Assembly (NCBI GenBank): GCA_028687575.1
Contig: JAQTZW010000019.1
Span: forward strand, 1-46,212
DNA: 46,212 nucleotides
From: Gallionella sp.
GTDB lineage: Bacteria; Pseudomonadota; Gammaproteobacteria; Burkholderiales; Gallionellaceae
Reading direction: 5' to 3'
Of the stretch, positions 27,322 through 37,343 are shown piece by piece. Below the pieces are notes generated by a model. It was given only the letters and a program-made list of their open reading frames with translations, did not search any database and was not told where the DNA came from. Numbering within the stretch: the first letter of the stretch is position 1; every line of letters begins with the position of its first letter. Both the position numbers and the translations under genes were made by a program.

Positions 27322-29037
27322 TTATGCGTCGGTTTTGCCGCCAGCCATTTTTGCCTTGAGCAGGGCGCCAAGGTTGGTCGTACCTGCATTAGCGCTATTA
27401 TCGGAAGCCAACTTCTGCATTGCAGCTGTATCTTCAGCTTTGCTCAATGCCTTGACTGACAGGCTGATGCCACGGTTCTTGCGATCCACGTTGATGATCA
27501 TCGCAGTCACCTTGTCGCCTTCTTTCAGGTGAGTGCGGATATCTTCAACACGGTCTGCCGAAAACTCGGAAGCCTTCAGATAGGCTTCAACATCGCCATC
27601 CAGTGCAACGACTGCGCCGCGCGCGTCCAGCGACTTGACGATACCGTTGACGATGGCACCCTTCTCGTTGCTGGAAGCAAAGCCGCCGAACGGATCACCT
27701 TCCATTTGTTTGATGCCCAGAGAAATGCGCTCACGCTCAACATCAATGGACAACACCACGGCTTCGATTTCGTCGCCCTTCTTGTAGTTGCGAACCATTT
27801 CTTCGCCAGGCTGTGTCCAGGACAGGTCGGACAGATGTACCAGACCGTCGATATCGCCTTCCAGGCCGATGAACACGCCGAAGTCAGTGATGGACTTGAT
27901 TTGGCCTTTGACTTTGTCGCCACGCTTGTGGTTGATCGCGAAATCATCCCAAGGATTGGAATGGCATTGCTTGATACCCAGCGAGATACGGCGGCGCTGT
28001 TCGTCGATTTCCAGAATCATCACTTCCACTTCGTCGCCTACTTGAACGATCTTGGATGGATGTACGTTCTTGTTGGTCCAGTCCATTTCGGAAACGTGTA
28101 CCAAACCTTCGATGCCTTGCTCGATCTCAACGAATGAACCGTAGTCGGTCAGGTTAGTGACCTTGCCGAACAGACGTGTACCTTGTGGGTAACGACGTGC
28201 CAGACCATTCCATGGATCATCGCCCAACTGCTTCACGCCCAGAGAAACACGGCTCTTCTCTTCGTCGAACTTGAGAACCTTGGCTTCGATCTCGTCGCCC
28301 ACTGCCAGCACCTCGGAAGGATGCTTGACGCGGCGCCATGCCAGATCGGTGATGTGCAACAGACCGTCAATACCGCCCAGATCAACGAACGCACCGTAGT
28401 CGGTGATGTTCTTGACGATACCCTTGACGATTGCGCCTTCCTTGAGGTTTTCCATGACGGCTTCACGGTCAGCACCCATGCTGGCTTCCAGCACAGCGCG
28501 GCGGGACACGACCACGTTGTTGCGGCGGCGATCCAGCTTGATGACCTTGAATTCCATGGTCTTGTTTTCGTAGGGTGTAGTGTCCTTGACAGGACGAACG
28601 TCAACCAGCGAACCCGGCAGGAACGCACGGATGCCGTTAACCATCGCTGTCAGACCGCCCTTGACCTTGCCGCTGACGAAGCCTTCAACGATCTTGCCTT
28701 CTTCCATGGCGACTTCCAGGTCGTGCCATGCAGCCAAACGCTTGGCCTTTTCACGGGACAGCTTGGTCTCGCCGTAGCCGTTTTCCAGCGACTCAATCGC
28801 AACGGTGACGAAATCACCGGCGGCGACTTCCAGCTCGCCCTTGTCATTCAGGAATTCCTCAACGGGAATCAGACTCTCGGACTTCAGGCCGGCATTAACA
28901 ACCACAACGTTGTGATCTACACGCACGACTTGTGCGGTGATCAGTTCGCCGGCGCGCATTTCCTTGCGCGTCAGGCTTTCTTCAAACATTGCGGCAAAAC
29001 TATCAGGATTCAGTACTTCATTAGCAGTTGCGTTCAT
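27322..29037 (-). CDS. rpsA: 30S ribosomal protein S1
   Basis: S1 binds mRNA and helps load it on the 30S subunit. The product is 571 residues with six S1 domains, each recognisable by a [20 protein letters not shown] segment (for example [28 protein letters not shown] and [14 protein letters not shown]). I choose the ATG at 29037 over a GTG three codons earlier. There is no clear Shine-Dalgarno, as in other rpsA genes. It lies after aroA/cmk and before ihfB, the usual proteobacterial order. Confidence 0.96.
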   Translation of the reverse strand: MNATANEVLNPDSFAAMFEESLTRKEMRAGELITAQVVRVDHNVVVVNAGLKSESLIPVEEFLNDKGELEVAAGDFVTVAIESLENGYGETKLSREKAKRLAAWHDLEVAMEEGKIVEGFVSGKVKGGLTAMVNGIRAFLPGSLVDVRPVKDTTPYENKTMEFKVIKLDRRRNNVVVSRRAVLEASMGADREAVMENLKEGAIVKGIVKNITDYGAFVDLGGIDGLLHITDLAWRRVKHPSEVLAVGDEIEAKVLKFDEEKSRVSLGVKQLGDDPWNGLARRYPQGTRLFGKVTNLTDYGSFVEIEQGIEGLVHVSEMDWTNKNVHPSKIVQVGDEVEVMILEIDEQRRRISLGIKQCHSNPWDDFAINHKRGDKVKGQIKSITDFGVFIGLEGDIDGLVHLSDLSWTQPGEEMVRNYKKGDEIEAVVLSIDVERERISLGIKQMEGDPFGGFASSNEKGAIVNGIVKSLDARGAVVALDGDVEAYLKASEFSADRVEDIRTHLKEGDKVTAMIINVDRKNRGISLSVKALSKAEDTAAMQKLASDNSANAGTTNLGALLKAKMAGGKTDA

Positions 29038-29100
29038 CGAATACACCCAAGATTTCTGTTTTCACAGAGGTTAGTTAAAAAACCCTGGAGACGGGGAGTC

Positions 29101-31077
29101 TCAAGGGGCCAAACATTTTTTACGGTAGCCTGCCAGCACGGATTCGACCGCCTGCTCGATATTCAGAGCCGTGGTGTCCAGCAAGCTTGCATCCGCCGCC
29201 TGTTGCAGGGGAGCGGCACTACGCTGCGAGTCTCGTTCGTCGCGCGCCCGGATGTCCTGCAAAAGGCCGGCGATATTAGCATCCATCCCTTTTTCTTTCA
29301 ACTGCTTATATCGTCTTTCCGCGCGTGCTTCGGCACTGGCAGTGAGAAAGACTTTCAGCGCCGCATCCGGAAACACCACCGACGCCATGTCGCGACCATC
29401 GGTCACCAGCCCCGGCGCACGCCGGAAGGCGCGCTGCTTGTCCAGCAGCGCGGCGCGCACCGCATGCAACGCCGCCACTTGCGAGGCGTAGCCGCCGGTA
29501 GTCTCGGCGCGCAATTCGTCGCCCACCTTTTCGCCCTCCAGCCAGACATGCTCGGCCTCGAAGCGGATGTCCATGCGTGCCGCCAGCTCAGACAAAGCGG
29601 CCTCGTCGTCCAGCGCCACGCCGGTGCGTTGCGCCGCCAGCGCCAGCAGCCGGTACAACGCGCCGCTATCCAGATAATGGAAACCCAGCGCCGCCGCCAC
29701 CCGCCCCGCCACCGTGCCCTTGCCGGAAGCGGAAGGGCCGTCTATGGCGATCACCGGCACCGCCTGCGTCACGCCGGCGAAAGCGGCGAAATAGTCCGGG
29801 AAAGTCTTGGCCACGCAACCGGGATCGTTGATGCGCATGCCCGCCGCGCCAAACGCTGCCAGCGAGAAACACATCGCCATGCGGTGGTCGTCGTAGGTGT
29901 CTATGGAGCCGTGAACGGTGAAACGTGAAACGTGAAACGTGAAAACCGGGGGCGTGATGCGGATGTAATCCGCGCCCTCTTCCACCGTCGCACCAACCTT
30001 GCGCAGCTCGGTCGCCATCGCGGCGATGCGGTCGGTCTCCTTGACGCGCCAGCTGGCGATGTTGCGCAAGGTGGTCACGCCGTCGGCGAACAGCGCCGCC
30101 ACCGCCAGCGTCATCGCCGCGTCGGGGATGTGGTTGCAGTCGAGGTCTATCGCCCGCAATTTGCCATCCGCCGGTGCGCGCGCCACCATCCAGTTCGGCC
30201 CCTGCTCGATGACAGCGCCCATCAGCGCCAGCGCGTCGGCGAAACGCACGTCTCCCTGGATGCTCTCGCTGCCCACGCCCTCGATGCGCAGCGGCCCGCC
30301 GCCGATGGCCGCCGCCGCCAGAAAATACGAGGCCGACGAAGCATCGCCCTCGACGTAAATGACGCCGGGCGAAACATATCGGCTGCCCGCCGCCACGGTG
30401 AAACTCTGCCAACCGTCACGAGCGACGTTGACGCCGAAGCGCGCCATCATCGCCAGCGTGATCTCGATGTACGGCTTGGAGATCAGCTCGCCCTGCACCT
30501 CGACCCGTATCGTCCGCCCCAGCAGCGGCAGCGACATCAGCAATGCAGTCAAAAACTGGCTGGAGACATCACCGCGCACGCTGACCGAGGCCGCATCATC
30601 CAGCGCCGGCGGTGCGATCTTCAGCGGCGGGAAGCCGGGATTGCCCAGATATTCGATGTTCGCGCCCAGCCCGCGCAGCGCATCCACCAGGTCGCCGATG
30701 GGACGCTCGTGCATGCGCGGCACACCGGACAACTCGTAATCGCCGCCGGACAAGGCCAGCGCTGCGGTCAGCGGGCGGAACGCCGTGCCCGCGTTACCCA
30801 GAAACAGCTGCGCCGCCTTGACCGGGAAGTTGCCGCCGCAACCGTGCACCCGGTAGCTGTCGCCCCCCTGCGACTCGACCCCGACTCCCAGCGTCGCCAA
30901 CCCTTCCAGCATGCGGTCGGTATCGTCCGATTTGAGCAGGTCGCGCACTTCGGTCACGCCTTCGGCCAGTGCAGCCAGCAGCAGCACGCGATTGGAAATA
31001 CTCTTGGAACCGGGCAGGCGCACCGTACCGTGCGCCGACATCAGGGGGGGAAGGTCTATGTATTCAGGGTGAGTCAT
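29101..31077 (-). CDS. aroA-cmk: bifunctional EPSP synthase / cytidylate kinase (AroA-Cmk fusion)
   Basis: The 658-residue product joins two enzymes that are usually neighbours. The N-terminal part (about 1-435) is EPSP synthase, step six of the shikimate pathway, with [26 protein letters not shown] and [15 protein letters not shown]. The C-terminal part (about 440-658) is CMP/dCMP kinase, with P-loop GPSASGKGT and [12 protein letters not shown] and [10 protein letters not shown]. The frame runs from one to the other through a short linker. About seven extra residues lie at 378-389, between the PP of the strand before IDTYDDHR and that motif; they are encoded by in-frame heptamer repeats. The start follows tyrA by 43 bases. 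Confidence 0.93.
   Translation of the reverse strand: MTHPEYIDLPPLMSAHGTVRLPGSKSISNRVLLLAALAEGVTEVRDLLKSDDTDRMLEGLATLGVGVESQGGDSYRVHGCGGNFPVKAAQLFLGNAGTAFRPLTAALALSGGDYELSGVPRMHERPIGDLVDALRGLGANIEYLGNPGFPPLKIAPPALDDAASVSVRGDVSSQFLTALLMSLPLLGRTIRVEVQGELISKPYIEITLAMMARFGVNVARDGWQSFTVAAGSRYVSPGVIYVEGDASSASYFLAAAAIGGGPLRIEGVGSESIQGDVRFADALALMGAVIEQGPNWMVARAPADGKLRAIDLDCNHIPDAAMTLAVAALFADGVTTLRNIASWRVKETDRIAAMATELRKVGATVEEGADYIRITPPVFTFHVSRFTVHGSIDTYDDHRMAMCFSLAAFGAAGMRINDPGCVAKTFPDYFAAFAGVTQAVPVIAIDGPSASGKGTVAGRVAAALGFHYLDSGALYRLLALAAQRTGVALDDEAALSELAARMDIRFEAEHVWLEGEKVGDELRAETTGGYASQVAALHAVRAALLDKQRAFRRAPGLVTDGRDMASVVFPDAALKVFLTASAEARAERRYKQLKEKGMDANIAGLLQDIRARDERDSQRSAAPLQQAADASLLDTTALNIEQAVESVLAGYRKKCLAP
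29911..29945. repeat. heptanucleotide repeat inside aroA
   Basis: Five 7-bp units (GTGAACG, three perfect GTGAAAC, GTGAAAA) lie in the aroA reading frame, read on the minus strand. They encode the segment [10 protein letters not shown] before IDTYDDHR. The unit is the same as in the rfaE1-rfaD arrays 6 kb away. Confidence 0.93.
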
Positions 31078-31120
31078 GTTGCACTTTCAGGGGGCGCAGC
31101 GCGCCGGGATGGAGTGAAGG

Positions 31121-31993
31121 TTATTGTTGGGTCCAGTTGCCGCGCACTTCGCGGGCCAGGCTGAAGATTTCCTGCAACCGTTCCGCATCGCTCGCTTGCA
31201 GCGCGGCGTTGATGGTCTCCAGTTCCTGCATGTAGCGCGCCAGCTCGGCAAGCAGCGCCTCGCGGTTGGCAAGGCAAATGTCTCGCCACATCTCTGGGCT
31301 GCTGGCCGCGATGCGGGTGAAGTCGCGAAAGCCGCTGGCAGCGAACGACAGCAGCAGGTCGCGCTCGCTGCGCTCGGCGATGTCATGCACCAGCGCGAAT
31401 GACAACAGGTGCGGCAAATGGCTGACGGCGGCGAACACCGCGTCGTGCTGGCTGGCGGTCAGTTCGGAAACGTTCGCGCCGCACGCCTGCCAGGCCGCGC
31501 GCACGCGCGACACGGATTCGGCAGAATTCTCCGGCAGCGGCGTCAGCACCACTTTCTTGCCGACGTACAGGTCAGCCTGTGCCGCCGACGCGCCGCTCTT
31601 CTCGGCCCCGGCGATAGGGTGGGCAGGCACGAACTGCGCGGCCTTGCCGCCGAAGTTCGCATAAACCGCCGCGACCACATCGCCCTTGGTGCTGCCGCCG
31701 TCGGTGACCAGCGTGTGCGCGCCCAGATGCGGCGCGATGCGCGCCATCAGTTCGGCCATCTGGCCGACGGGTGTCGCCAGCAGCACCAGGTCGGCATCGG
31801 ACATTTCCGCAGCCAAATCCTCACCGATGCGGCTCAAGATGCCCAACCGCACCGCTTCTTCCAGCGTCGCCCGGCTGCGCCCGAAACCGACCACCTCGCC
31901 CACCTCCCCGGCTTTTTTCAGCGCCAACGCGAACGAGCCGCCGATCAGCCCGGCGCCGAAAATGACAAGTTTGTTAAATTGTGATTGAGGCAT
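31121..31993 (-). CDS. tyrA: prephenate/arogenate dehydrogenase TyrA
   Basis: This enzyme catalyses the oxidative decarboxylation of prephenate or arogenate in tyrosine synthesis. The 290-residue protein has an N-terminal Rossmann domain (VIFGAGLIGGSFALALKKAG), then VLLATPVGQM, TDGGSTKGDV, FVPAHPIAGAEKSG and an all-helical C-terminal domain. No chorismate mutase domain is fused; that lies in PheA. Whether it prefers prephenate or arogenate cannot be read from the sequence. A palindromic repeat fills the 122-bp gap to aroF. Confidence 0.93.
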   Translation of the reverse strand: MPQSQFNKLVIFGAGLIGGSFALALKKAGEVGEVVGFGRSRATLEEAVRLGILSRIGEDLAAEMSDADLVLLATPVGQMAELMARIAPHLGAHTLVTDGGSTKGDVVAAVYANFGGKAAQFVPAHPIAGAEKSGASAAQADLYVGKKVVLTPLPENSAESVSRVRAAWQACGANVSELTASQHDAVFAAVSHLPHLLSFALVHDIAERSERDLLLSFAASGFRDFTRIAASSPEMWRDICLANREALLAELARYMQELETINAALQASDAERLQEIFSLAREVRGNWTQQ

Positions 31994-32011
31994 CGTTAGC
32001 CCGTGTGGCCC

Positions 32012-32090
32012 GTGTAGGGCGCATTAGCCAGAGGCGTAATGCGCCGCATGAATATCCAACACGGCGGGTTACGCTGCGCTAACCCGCCCT
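32012..32090. repeat. two-hairpin palindromic intergenic repeat
   Basis: Two different palindromes face each other: GGCGCATTA/TAATGCGCC (32018-32026 and 32037-32045) and GGCGGGTTA/TAACCCGCC (32063-32071 and 32080-32088). Each has GTAGGGC-type sequence on its outer side, in opposite orientation. The layout is like a bacterial interspersed mosaic or REP pair. It sits between tyrA and aroF and would be in their transcript. Confidence 0.85.
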
Positions 32091-32115
32091 ACAAAACTAA
32101 TCTTGCGAATAGCCC

Positions 32116-33132
32116 TTACAGCGTGCGGCCGATCGCGCCGGCAATCGCGCCCAGCGTGCCCATCAGTTTCTTCAGTTCGCCCGGGGTCAGCGCCTGATCG
32201 GCGTCGCACCATGCGTCGCAAGGGCTGGGGTGCATCTCGACCAGCAGGCCGTCCGCGCCCGCCGCGACGGCGGCCTGCGACAGCGCCGCCACCATCCATG
32301 CCTTGCCGCCGGCGTGCGACGGGTCAACGATCACCGGCAGGTGGGTCTCTTTCTTCAGCACCGGAATGGCGGTCACGTCCAGCACGTTGCGGTAGTAGGT
32401 CTCGAAGGTGCGGATGCCGCGTTCGCAGAAGATGATGTTGTGGTTGCCGCCCGCCGCGATGTATTCAGCGGCCATCAGCCATTCGCTGATGGTGGCCGAC
32501 ATGCCGCGCTTCAGGATCACCGGCTTGTTGATGCGACCGACTTCCTTCAGCAGGTCGAAATTTTGCATGTTGCGCGTGCCGATCTGGATCACGTCCACGT
32601 CGTATTCCATGAAGGTGTCCAACTGGCGCGCATCCATCAACTCGGTGACGATGGGCAGCTTGTACTTGCTGGCGGCCTTGCGGAACATGTCCAGACCTTC
32701 CGCGCCGTGGCCCTGGAAGGCATACGGGCTGGTGCGCGGCTTGAACGCGCCACCGCGCATCAGGCGGCAGCCGGCTGCGTTAACGAATTGCGCGGACAGG
32801 TCCATCTGTTCCTGAGTCTCCACCGAACAGGGGCCGGCGATGACCTGAATCTGGTTGCCACCCAAGGGGATGCCGCCGATGTCTATCACGGTGTTTTCAC
32901 GGTGCGATTCGCGCGACACGATCTTGTACTGCTTGGCGATGTGCATCGCCGATTCCACGCCAGGCAACGGCGTGAACATCTCTTCGGTCAGCTTGCGCTC
33001 GTCGCCGATTGCGCCGATCACGGTGCGTTCGATGCCACGCGAGATATTGGCCTTGAGGCCCGCCGCTTCCAGTTTTCTGACCACCGTGCCGATTTGTTCG
33101 TCGGTGACTTCCCTGCCCATAACTATGATCAT
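32116..33132 (-). CDS. aroF: 3-deoxy-7-phosphoheptulonate synthase, type I beta
   Basis: DAHP synthase condenses erythrose 4-phosphate with PEP at the entry of the shikimate pathway. The 338-residue protein has an N-terminal ferredoxin-like regulatory domain (about 1-70, [18 protein letters not shown]) and a barrel with [33 protein letters not shown] and VDPSHAGGK. This is the type found in Thermotoga and Bacillus-like enzymes and not the AroG/F/H type of E. coli. Its start overlaps the hisC stop by four bases. Confidence 0.94.
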   Translation of the reverse strand: MIIVMGREVTDEQIGTVVRKLEAAGLKANISRGIERTVIGAIGDERKLTEEMFTPLPGVESAMHIAKQYKIVSRESHRENTVIDIGGIPLGGNQIQVIAGPCSVETQEQMDLSAQFVNAAGCRLMRGGAFKPRTSPYAFQGHGAEGLDMFRKAASKYKLPIVTELMDARQLDTFMEYDVDVIQIGTRNMQNFDLLKEVGRINKPVILKRGMSATISEWLMAAEYIAAGGNHNIIFCERGIRTFETYYRNVLDVTAIPVLKKETHLPVIVDPSHAGGKAWMVAALSQAAVAAGADGLLVEMHPSPCDAWCDADQALTPGELKKLMGTLGAIAGAIGRTL

Positions 33133-34232
33133 GCTGTTTCTCCAAGTATCTGCTGCAATGCAGACAAAAATTTCTGATTCTGTGATTCCAGGCCGATGCT
33201 GACGCGCAGGTAATCGGGCATGGCGTAATTGCTAATCGGGCGGACGATCACGCCCAGTTCCAGCAGGCGGCGGTAGACGTGGCCGGCATCCTTGATGTGG
33301 AAGCTGACGAAATTGCCGCACGACGGAATGAAGCTCAAGCCCAGCGCGGCAAGGCCTTCGGTCAGTTGCTGCATGCCGCGTTGATTCAGCTCGAAAGTTT
33401 GCTGCACAAAATCCGCGTCCTGCAGGGCGGCAGTCGCCGCCGCCAGCGCCATACTGTTGACGTTGAACGGCTGGCGCACGCGGTTCAGCATATCCACCAC
33501 CTGCGGGTGGCCCAGCGCGTAACCCACGCGCAGACTCGCCAGCCCGTAGGCCTTGGAGAAGGTGCGCGAAATCAGCAGGTTGGGAAACTCTGCCAGCCAG
33601 CTGACGCTGTCGTAACGGCAGGCTTCCGGCAGGTATTCGTTGTAAGCCTCGTCCAGCACCACCAGGATGTGCTGCGGCAGCTTCGTCAGGAAGCCATGCA
33701 ACGCATCGCCGGACAGGAAAGTGCCGGTCGGATTATTGGGGTTGGCGATGAAGATCAGCTTGGCCTCGTTGTCCACGGCTGCGATGCGCATCGCATTGAG
33801 ATCGTGGCCAAAATCCTGCGCCGCCACACTGATGCCGGTAGCCCCCACTGCTTGCGTGGCCAGCGGATAGACAGCGAATGCGTGGTCGGAATAGACCGCC
33901 GTGTCGCCCGCCGCCAAGAAGGCGCGCGCCGCCAGTTCCAGCAGGTCGTTGGAGCCGTTTCCCAGCACGATCTGGTTGATCGCCACGCCGTAACGCTTGA
34001 CCAGTGCGTCCTTCAGCGCAAAGCCGTTGCCGTCGGGGTACAGGCCGATCTCGCCCAGCGCATCGCGCGCGGCGGCGATGGCCTTGGGACTCGCGCCCAA
34101 CGGATTCTCGTTGGATGCCAGCTTGACGATATCGGTGATGCCGAGTTCGCGCTCCAGTTCGGAGATGGGTTTGCCGGGCTGATACGGCGCAATCGCGCGG
34201 ATATAGTCCGGTGCCAGTTGTGTGTAATCCAT
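33129..34232 (-). CDS. hisC: histidinol-phosphate aminotransferase
   Basis: A fold-type I PLP aminotransferase that acts in histidine synthesis and, in this gene context, probably also on aromatic 2-oxo acids. The 367-residue protein has [14 protein letters not shown], the PLP lysine in [17 protein letters not shown] and the end region with YLRVSIGL. hisC is next to pheA and tyrA in many beta- and gamma-proteobacterial aromatic operons, which suggests it serves phenylalanine or tyrosine as much as histidine. Confidence 0.93.
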   Translation of the reverse strand: MDYTQLAPDYIRAIAPYQPGKPISELERELGITDIVKLASNENPLGASPKAIAAARDALGEIGLYPDGNGFALKDALVKRYGVAINQIVLGNGSNDLLELAARAFLAAGDTAVYSDHAFAVYPLATQAVGATGISVAAQDFGHDLNAMRIAAVDNEAKLIFIANPNNPTGTFLSGDALHGFLTKLPQHILVVLDEAYNEYLPEACRYDSVSWLAEFPNLLISRTFSKAYGLASLRVGYALGHPQVVDMLNRVRQPFNVNSMALAAATAALQDADFVQQTFELNQRGMQQLTEGLAALGLSFIPSCGNFVSFHIKDAGHVYRRLLELGVIVRPISNYAMPDYLRVSIGLESQNQKFLSALQQILGETA

Positions 34233-34248
34233 GATCTGGTTTCTTAAA

Positions 34249-35025
34249 TTATTTCAGCGGCTTGCGCAAAATCCAGTACAGCTCGCCCGGCCAGCTGGGG
34301 AACATCGCGCCGAACCACAGGTTGAAGCGCATCCACCACTTGGTGTTCTCCAGGAAGAAGCCGCGCTTGCGCATGAAGAACGCGCCGCTCAGGAACTCGA
34401 CTTCCAGCCCGTTGGCCGCAGCCATCTCGCGCACACGCTGCGGCGAGAACACGCTGACATGGCCGAACTTGCCGGCGGTCTGGCGCAGCTTGTCTTCGCG
34501 CGACTGCTTGAAACATTCCGGCGTGGACGGGAAGCCGCCGATCAGGATGCCGCCCGGCTTGAGGTGAGGCACGACCTTGGCGACCAGTTCTTCCGGCTTG
34601 AACAGGTGCTCCAGCACATGCAGCGCAATCATCACGTCGTACTGTTTGGCATCGCTCAATGCGAATTCCGGGCTTTCCAGATCCACCTGATAGAACGCGT
34701 CATAGCCCAACGGCTTCAGGATGTTCTCGCGGATCAGCGCGTCCACCGCGTCCCAGCTTTTCAGCTCGACCCGGTCCGCGCCCAGTTCCATCGCGGCGTT
34801 CAAAAAGCTGCGCATCTGCCCGACATCCACGCCGATCTCGCACACGTCCAGCGCGCCCTGGCGCACCGATTCTTCGCGCAGGAAGTGATAGATGAACCAG
34901 TAGCGCGCCATCATGATCGGATAGTTGATGTGCCGTGCGTAGACCGGAATGCCGTAGTTGTCGTTCTGGAAAGCCGGATTTTCCTTCAGAAAATCCACAT
35001 CCCAATTTAATTGCCTGATTGCCAT
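34249..35025 (-). CDS. class I SAM-dependent methyltransferase in the aromatic block
   Basis: A 258-residue methyltransferase that I do not recognise beyond family. The start at 35025 is chosen because GGGA lies a few bases upstream; the longer frame would need a TTG. Motifs are [13 protein letters not shown] (a variant SAM loop), [20 protein letters not shown] and [13 protein letters not shown]. The C-terminal part is rich in Trp/Phe ([25 protein letters not shown]), perhaps a membrane-near surface. It lies between pheA and hisC, where the classic aromatic operon has nothing. A link to LPS or quinone chemistry is possible but not shown. Confidence 0.7.
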   Translation of the reverse strand: MAIRQLNWDVDFLKENPAFQNDNYGIPVYARHINYPIMMARYWFIYHFLREESVRQGALDVCEIGVDVGQMRSFLNAAMELGADRVELKSWDAVDALIRENILKPLGYDAFYQVDLESPEFALSDAKQYDVMIALHVLEHLFKPEELVAKVVPHLKPGGILIGGFPSTPECFKQSREDKLRQTAGKFGHVSVFSPQRVREMAAANGLEVEFLSGAFFMRKRGFFLENTKWWMRFNLWFGAMFPSWPGELYWILRKPLK

Positions 35026-35088
35026 TTTATTTCCCAATTCTCAAAAATCGTCTATCCGCATCCTGCCGGCACACCCAGCGCAAGCCCC

Positions 35089-36153
35089 TTACACCGCGAC
35101 CGGATAGGAGCCCAAAATCTTCATGAAGGCGACCGCCTGCTTCAGTTCGGCCAACGCCGCCGCTACTTTTTCATCGGCCTGATGGCCTTCGATGTCCACA
35201 TAGAAAACGTATTCCCACAGCCCGGAGCGCGACGGGCGCGACTCGAACTTGGTCATGCTCACGCCATGACCGGACAACGGCGACAGCAGGTCATGCACCG
35301 CGCCGGGGCGGTTAGCCGCCGACAGCACCAGCGAGGTCTTGTCGCGGCCGGAAGCTGCGACCTGCTGCTTGCCCAGCACCAAAAAGCGCGTGGTGTTGCG
35401 GGCGTCGTCCTCGATATTCTCCACGCACACCTGCAAATCGAAATGCAGCGCCGCCTGACTGCCGGCAATCGCCGCGCAATGCGGATGCTCCGCCGCCAGC
35501 CGTGCTGCCTCGGCGTTGCTGGACACCGGCACACGCATCGCGTGCGGCAGGTTGACGTTCAGCCAGCCCTGGCACTGTCCCAGCGACTGCGGATGCGAAT
35601 AGACCTTGGTGATGCCGTGCAGGTTGCAATTCTTGGCCAGCAGGCACTGGTGGATGGGCAGCATCACTTCGCCGCACACCTGCAGGGTGCTTTGCATCAG
35701 TAGGTCCAGCGTGCGACCCACTGCGCCTTCGGTGGAATTTTCCACGGGTGCCACGCCGTACTGGGTCGCACCGCTCTCCACCGCGCGAAACACATCGTCT
35801 ATGGTCGCGCAGGACTTGCCCTGCACCGCCGTGCCGAAACGCTTCAGCGCCGCCGCCTCGGTGAACGTGCCTTCCGGGCCGAGATAGGCCACGGACAGCG
35901 GCGCTTCCAGCGCGCGGCATTGCGACATCACTTCGGTGAACAGCGCGGCGATCGCCGCATCGCCCAGCGGGCCGGTGTTTGCCTGTTGCAAACGGCGCAA
36001 CACCTGCGCCTCGCGCTCGGGGCGCAGCACCACGCCGTCTTCCTTGAGATGGCCGATCTGCTGCGCCAGTCCGGCGCGCTGATTCAATAGCTTCAGCAAC
36101 TCGTCGTCGAGCCGGTTGATCTGCAAACGGAGCTGGTTGAGCTGTTCACTCAT
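35089..36153 (-). CDS. pheA: chorismate mutase / prephenate dehydratase (P-protein)
   Basis: A bifunctional enzyme of phenylalanine synthesis, 354 residues. It has an AroQ chorismate mutase at the N-terminus (about 1-85, LRLQINRLDDELLKLLNQRAGLAQQIG), then prephenate dehydratase (VAYLGPEGTFTEAAALKRF, YGVAPVENSTEGAVG) and an ACT domain (LSAANRPGAVHDLLSPLSGHGVSMTKFESRPSR). The ESRP motif of the ACT domain binds phenylalanine and gives feedback inhibition. It overlaps the serA stop by four bases. Confidence 0.96.
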   Translation of the reverse strand: MSEQLNQLRLQINRLDDELLKLLNQRAGLAQQIGHLKEDGVVLRPEREAQVLRRLQQANTGPLGDAAIAALFTEVMSQCRALEAPLSVAYLGPEGTFTEAAALKRFGTAVQGKSCATIDDVFRAVESGATQYGVAPVENSTEGAVGRTLDLLMQSTLQVCGEVMLPIHQCLLAKNCNLHGITKVYSHPQSLGQCQGWLNVNLPHAMRVPVSSNAEAARLAAEHPHCAAIAGSQAALHFDLQVCVENIEDDARNTTRFLVLGKQQVAASGRDKTSLVLSAANRPGAVHDLLSPLSGHGVSMTKFESRPSRSGLWEYVFYVDIEGHQADEKVAAALAELKQAVAFMKILGSYPVAV

Positions 36154-37340
36154 GGCGCGACCGGGGCGGGCAGATTACGCACCATCAACACGCCGGGAAT
36201 GGCGGCGATCTTCGCCAGCAGTTCGTCTGGCACGGCAGAATCGGTGTCCACCAGCGTGTAGGCCATCTCGCCGCGCGATTTGTTCATCATGGTGTGGATG
36301 TTGATGCCAGCGGCAGCCAGCGTGCTGGAGATCTGCCCCAGCATGTTGGGCACGTTGGCGTTGACGGCCGCGAGGCGATAGGCCGATTCGCGCGGCATCA
36401 CCAGCGTCGGGAAATTCACCGAATTGGTGATGTTGCCGTGTTCCAGATACTCGCGCACCTGATCCACCACCATCACCGCGCAGTTTTCTTCCGCTTCCTC
36501 AGTGGAAGCGCCCAGATGCGGCAATGCGACCACGCGCGGCTTGCCCTGCAATTTTTCGGCGGGGAAGTCGCACACATAGGCGCGCAGGTGCTTGGCTTCC
36601 AGCGCCTCCAGCACCGCGTCGGCATCCACGATGGCATCGCGCGAGAAGTTCAGCAGCACTGCGCCCTGCTTCATGCCCTTGACGCGCTGCGCGTTGATCA
36701 GGCCGCGCGTCGCGTCCAGCAGCGGCACATGCAGCGTGACGAAATCGCTGTGCTTGAGCAGGTCTTCGACGCTGGCAGCCTTCTTTACCTGCGAGGACAA
36801 ACTCCACGCACCTTCAACGGTGATCTCGGGATCATAGCCGTACACCTTCATCCCCAGCCCCAGCGCGGTATCCGCCACCAGCCGACCTATCGCGCCCAGC
36901 CCGATGATACCCAGCGTACGGCCGCGCAACTCGATGCCGGCAAAATGCTTCTTACCGTCTTCAACCAGTTTGTGTTGCGTCGCATCGTCGCCCTGCAAGC
37001 CGGAAACGAACTGCAAGGCCGGCACGATGTTGCGCGCCGCCAGCAACATGCCGGAGACGACCAATTCCTTCACCGCGTTGGCATTAGCGCCCGCCGCATT
37101 GAACACCGGCACACCGCGCGCACTCATCTGCTTGACCGGCACATTATTGGTTCCGGCTCCCGCGCGGGCAATGGCCCGCACCGATGCCGGGATGTCCATG
37201 TCATGCATGCCCTGCGAACGCACCAGAATCGCGTCGGGTTCAGCGATGTCCGTGCCAGCCTGATAAGTGGCGGCAGGGAAGCGTTTCAATCCTTGCGAGG
37301 AAATCTTGTTCAGGGTGAGGATGCGGTATGGGGCTGTCAT
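36150..37340 (-). CDS. serA: D-3-phosphoglycerate dehydrogenase
   Basis: SerA catalyses the first step of serine synthesis. The 396-residue protein has the NAD-binding GRTLGIIGLGAIGRLVADTALGLGMKVYGYDP, the catalytic His region ALPHLGASTEEAEENCA and a C-terminal ACT domain (AAAGINIHTMMNKSRGEMAYTLVD). It is shorter than forms with an extra ASB domain. It starts three bases after the serC stop and overlaps pheA by four bases, so the serine branch is tied to the aromatic genes. Confidence 0.95.
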   Translation of the reverse strand: MTAPYRILTLNKISSQGLKRFPAATYQAGTDIAEPDAILVRSQGMHDMDIPASVRAIARAGAGTNNVPVKQMSARGVPVFNAAGANANAVKELVVSGMLLAARNIVPALQFVSGLQGDDATQHKLVEDGKKHFAGIELRGRTLGIIGLGAIGRLVADTALGLGMKVYGYDPEITVEGAWSLSSQVKKAASVEDLLKHSDFVTLHVPLLDATRGLINAQRVKGMKQGAVLLNFSRDAIVDADAVLEALEAKHLRAYVCDFPAEKLQGKPRVVALPHLGASTEEAEENCAVMVVDQVREYLEHGNITNSVNFPTLVMPRESAYRLAAVNANVPNMLGQISSTLAAAGINIHTMMNKSRGEMAYTLVDTDSAVPDELLAKIAAIPGVLMVRNLPAPVAP

Positions 37341-37343
37341 GGC

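Noticed and set aside
28183..29928. Long plus-strand frame (581 codons) across rpsA and the cmk end
   Set aside because: It is the antisense of rpsA and aroA/cmk, whose motifs are unambiguous on the minus strand; the frame shows no domain.
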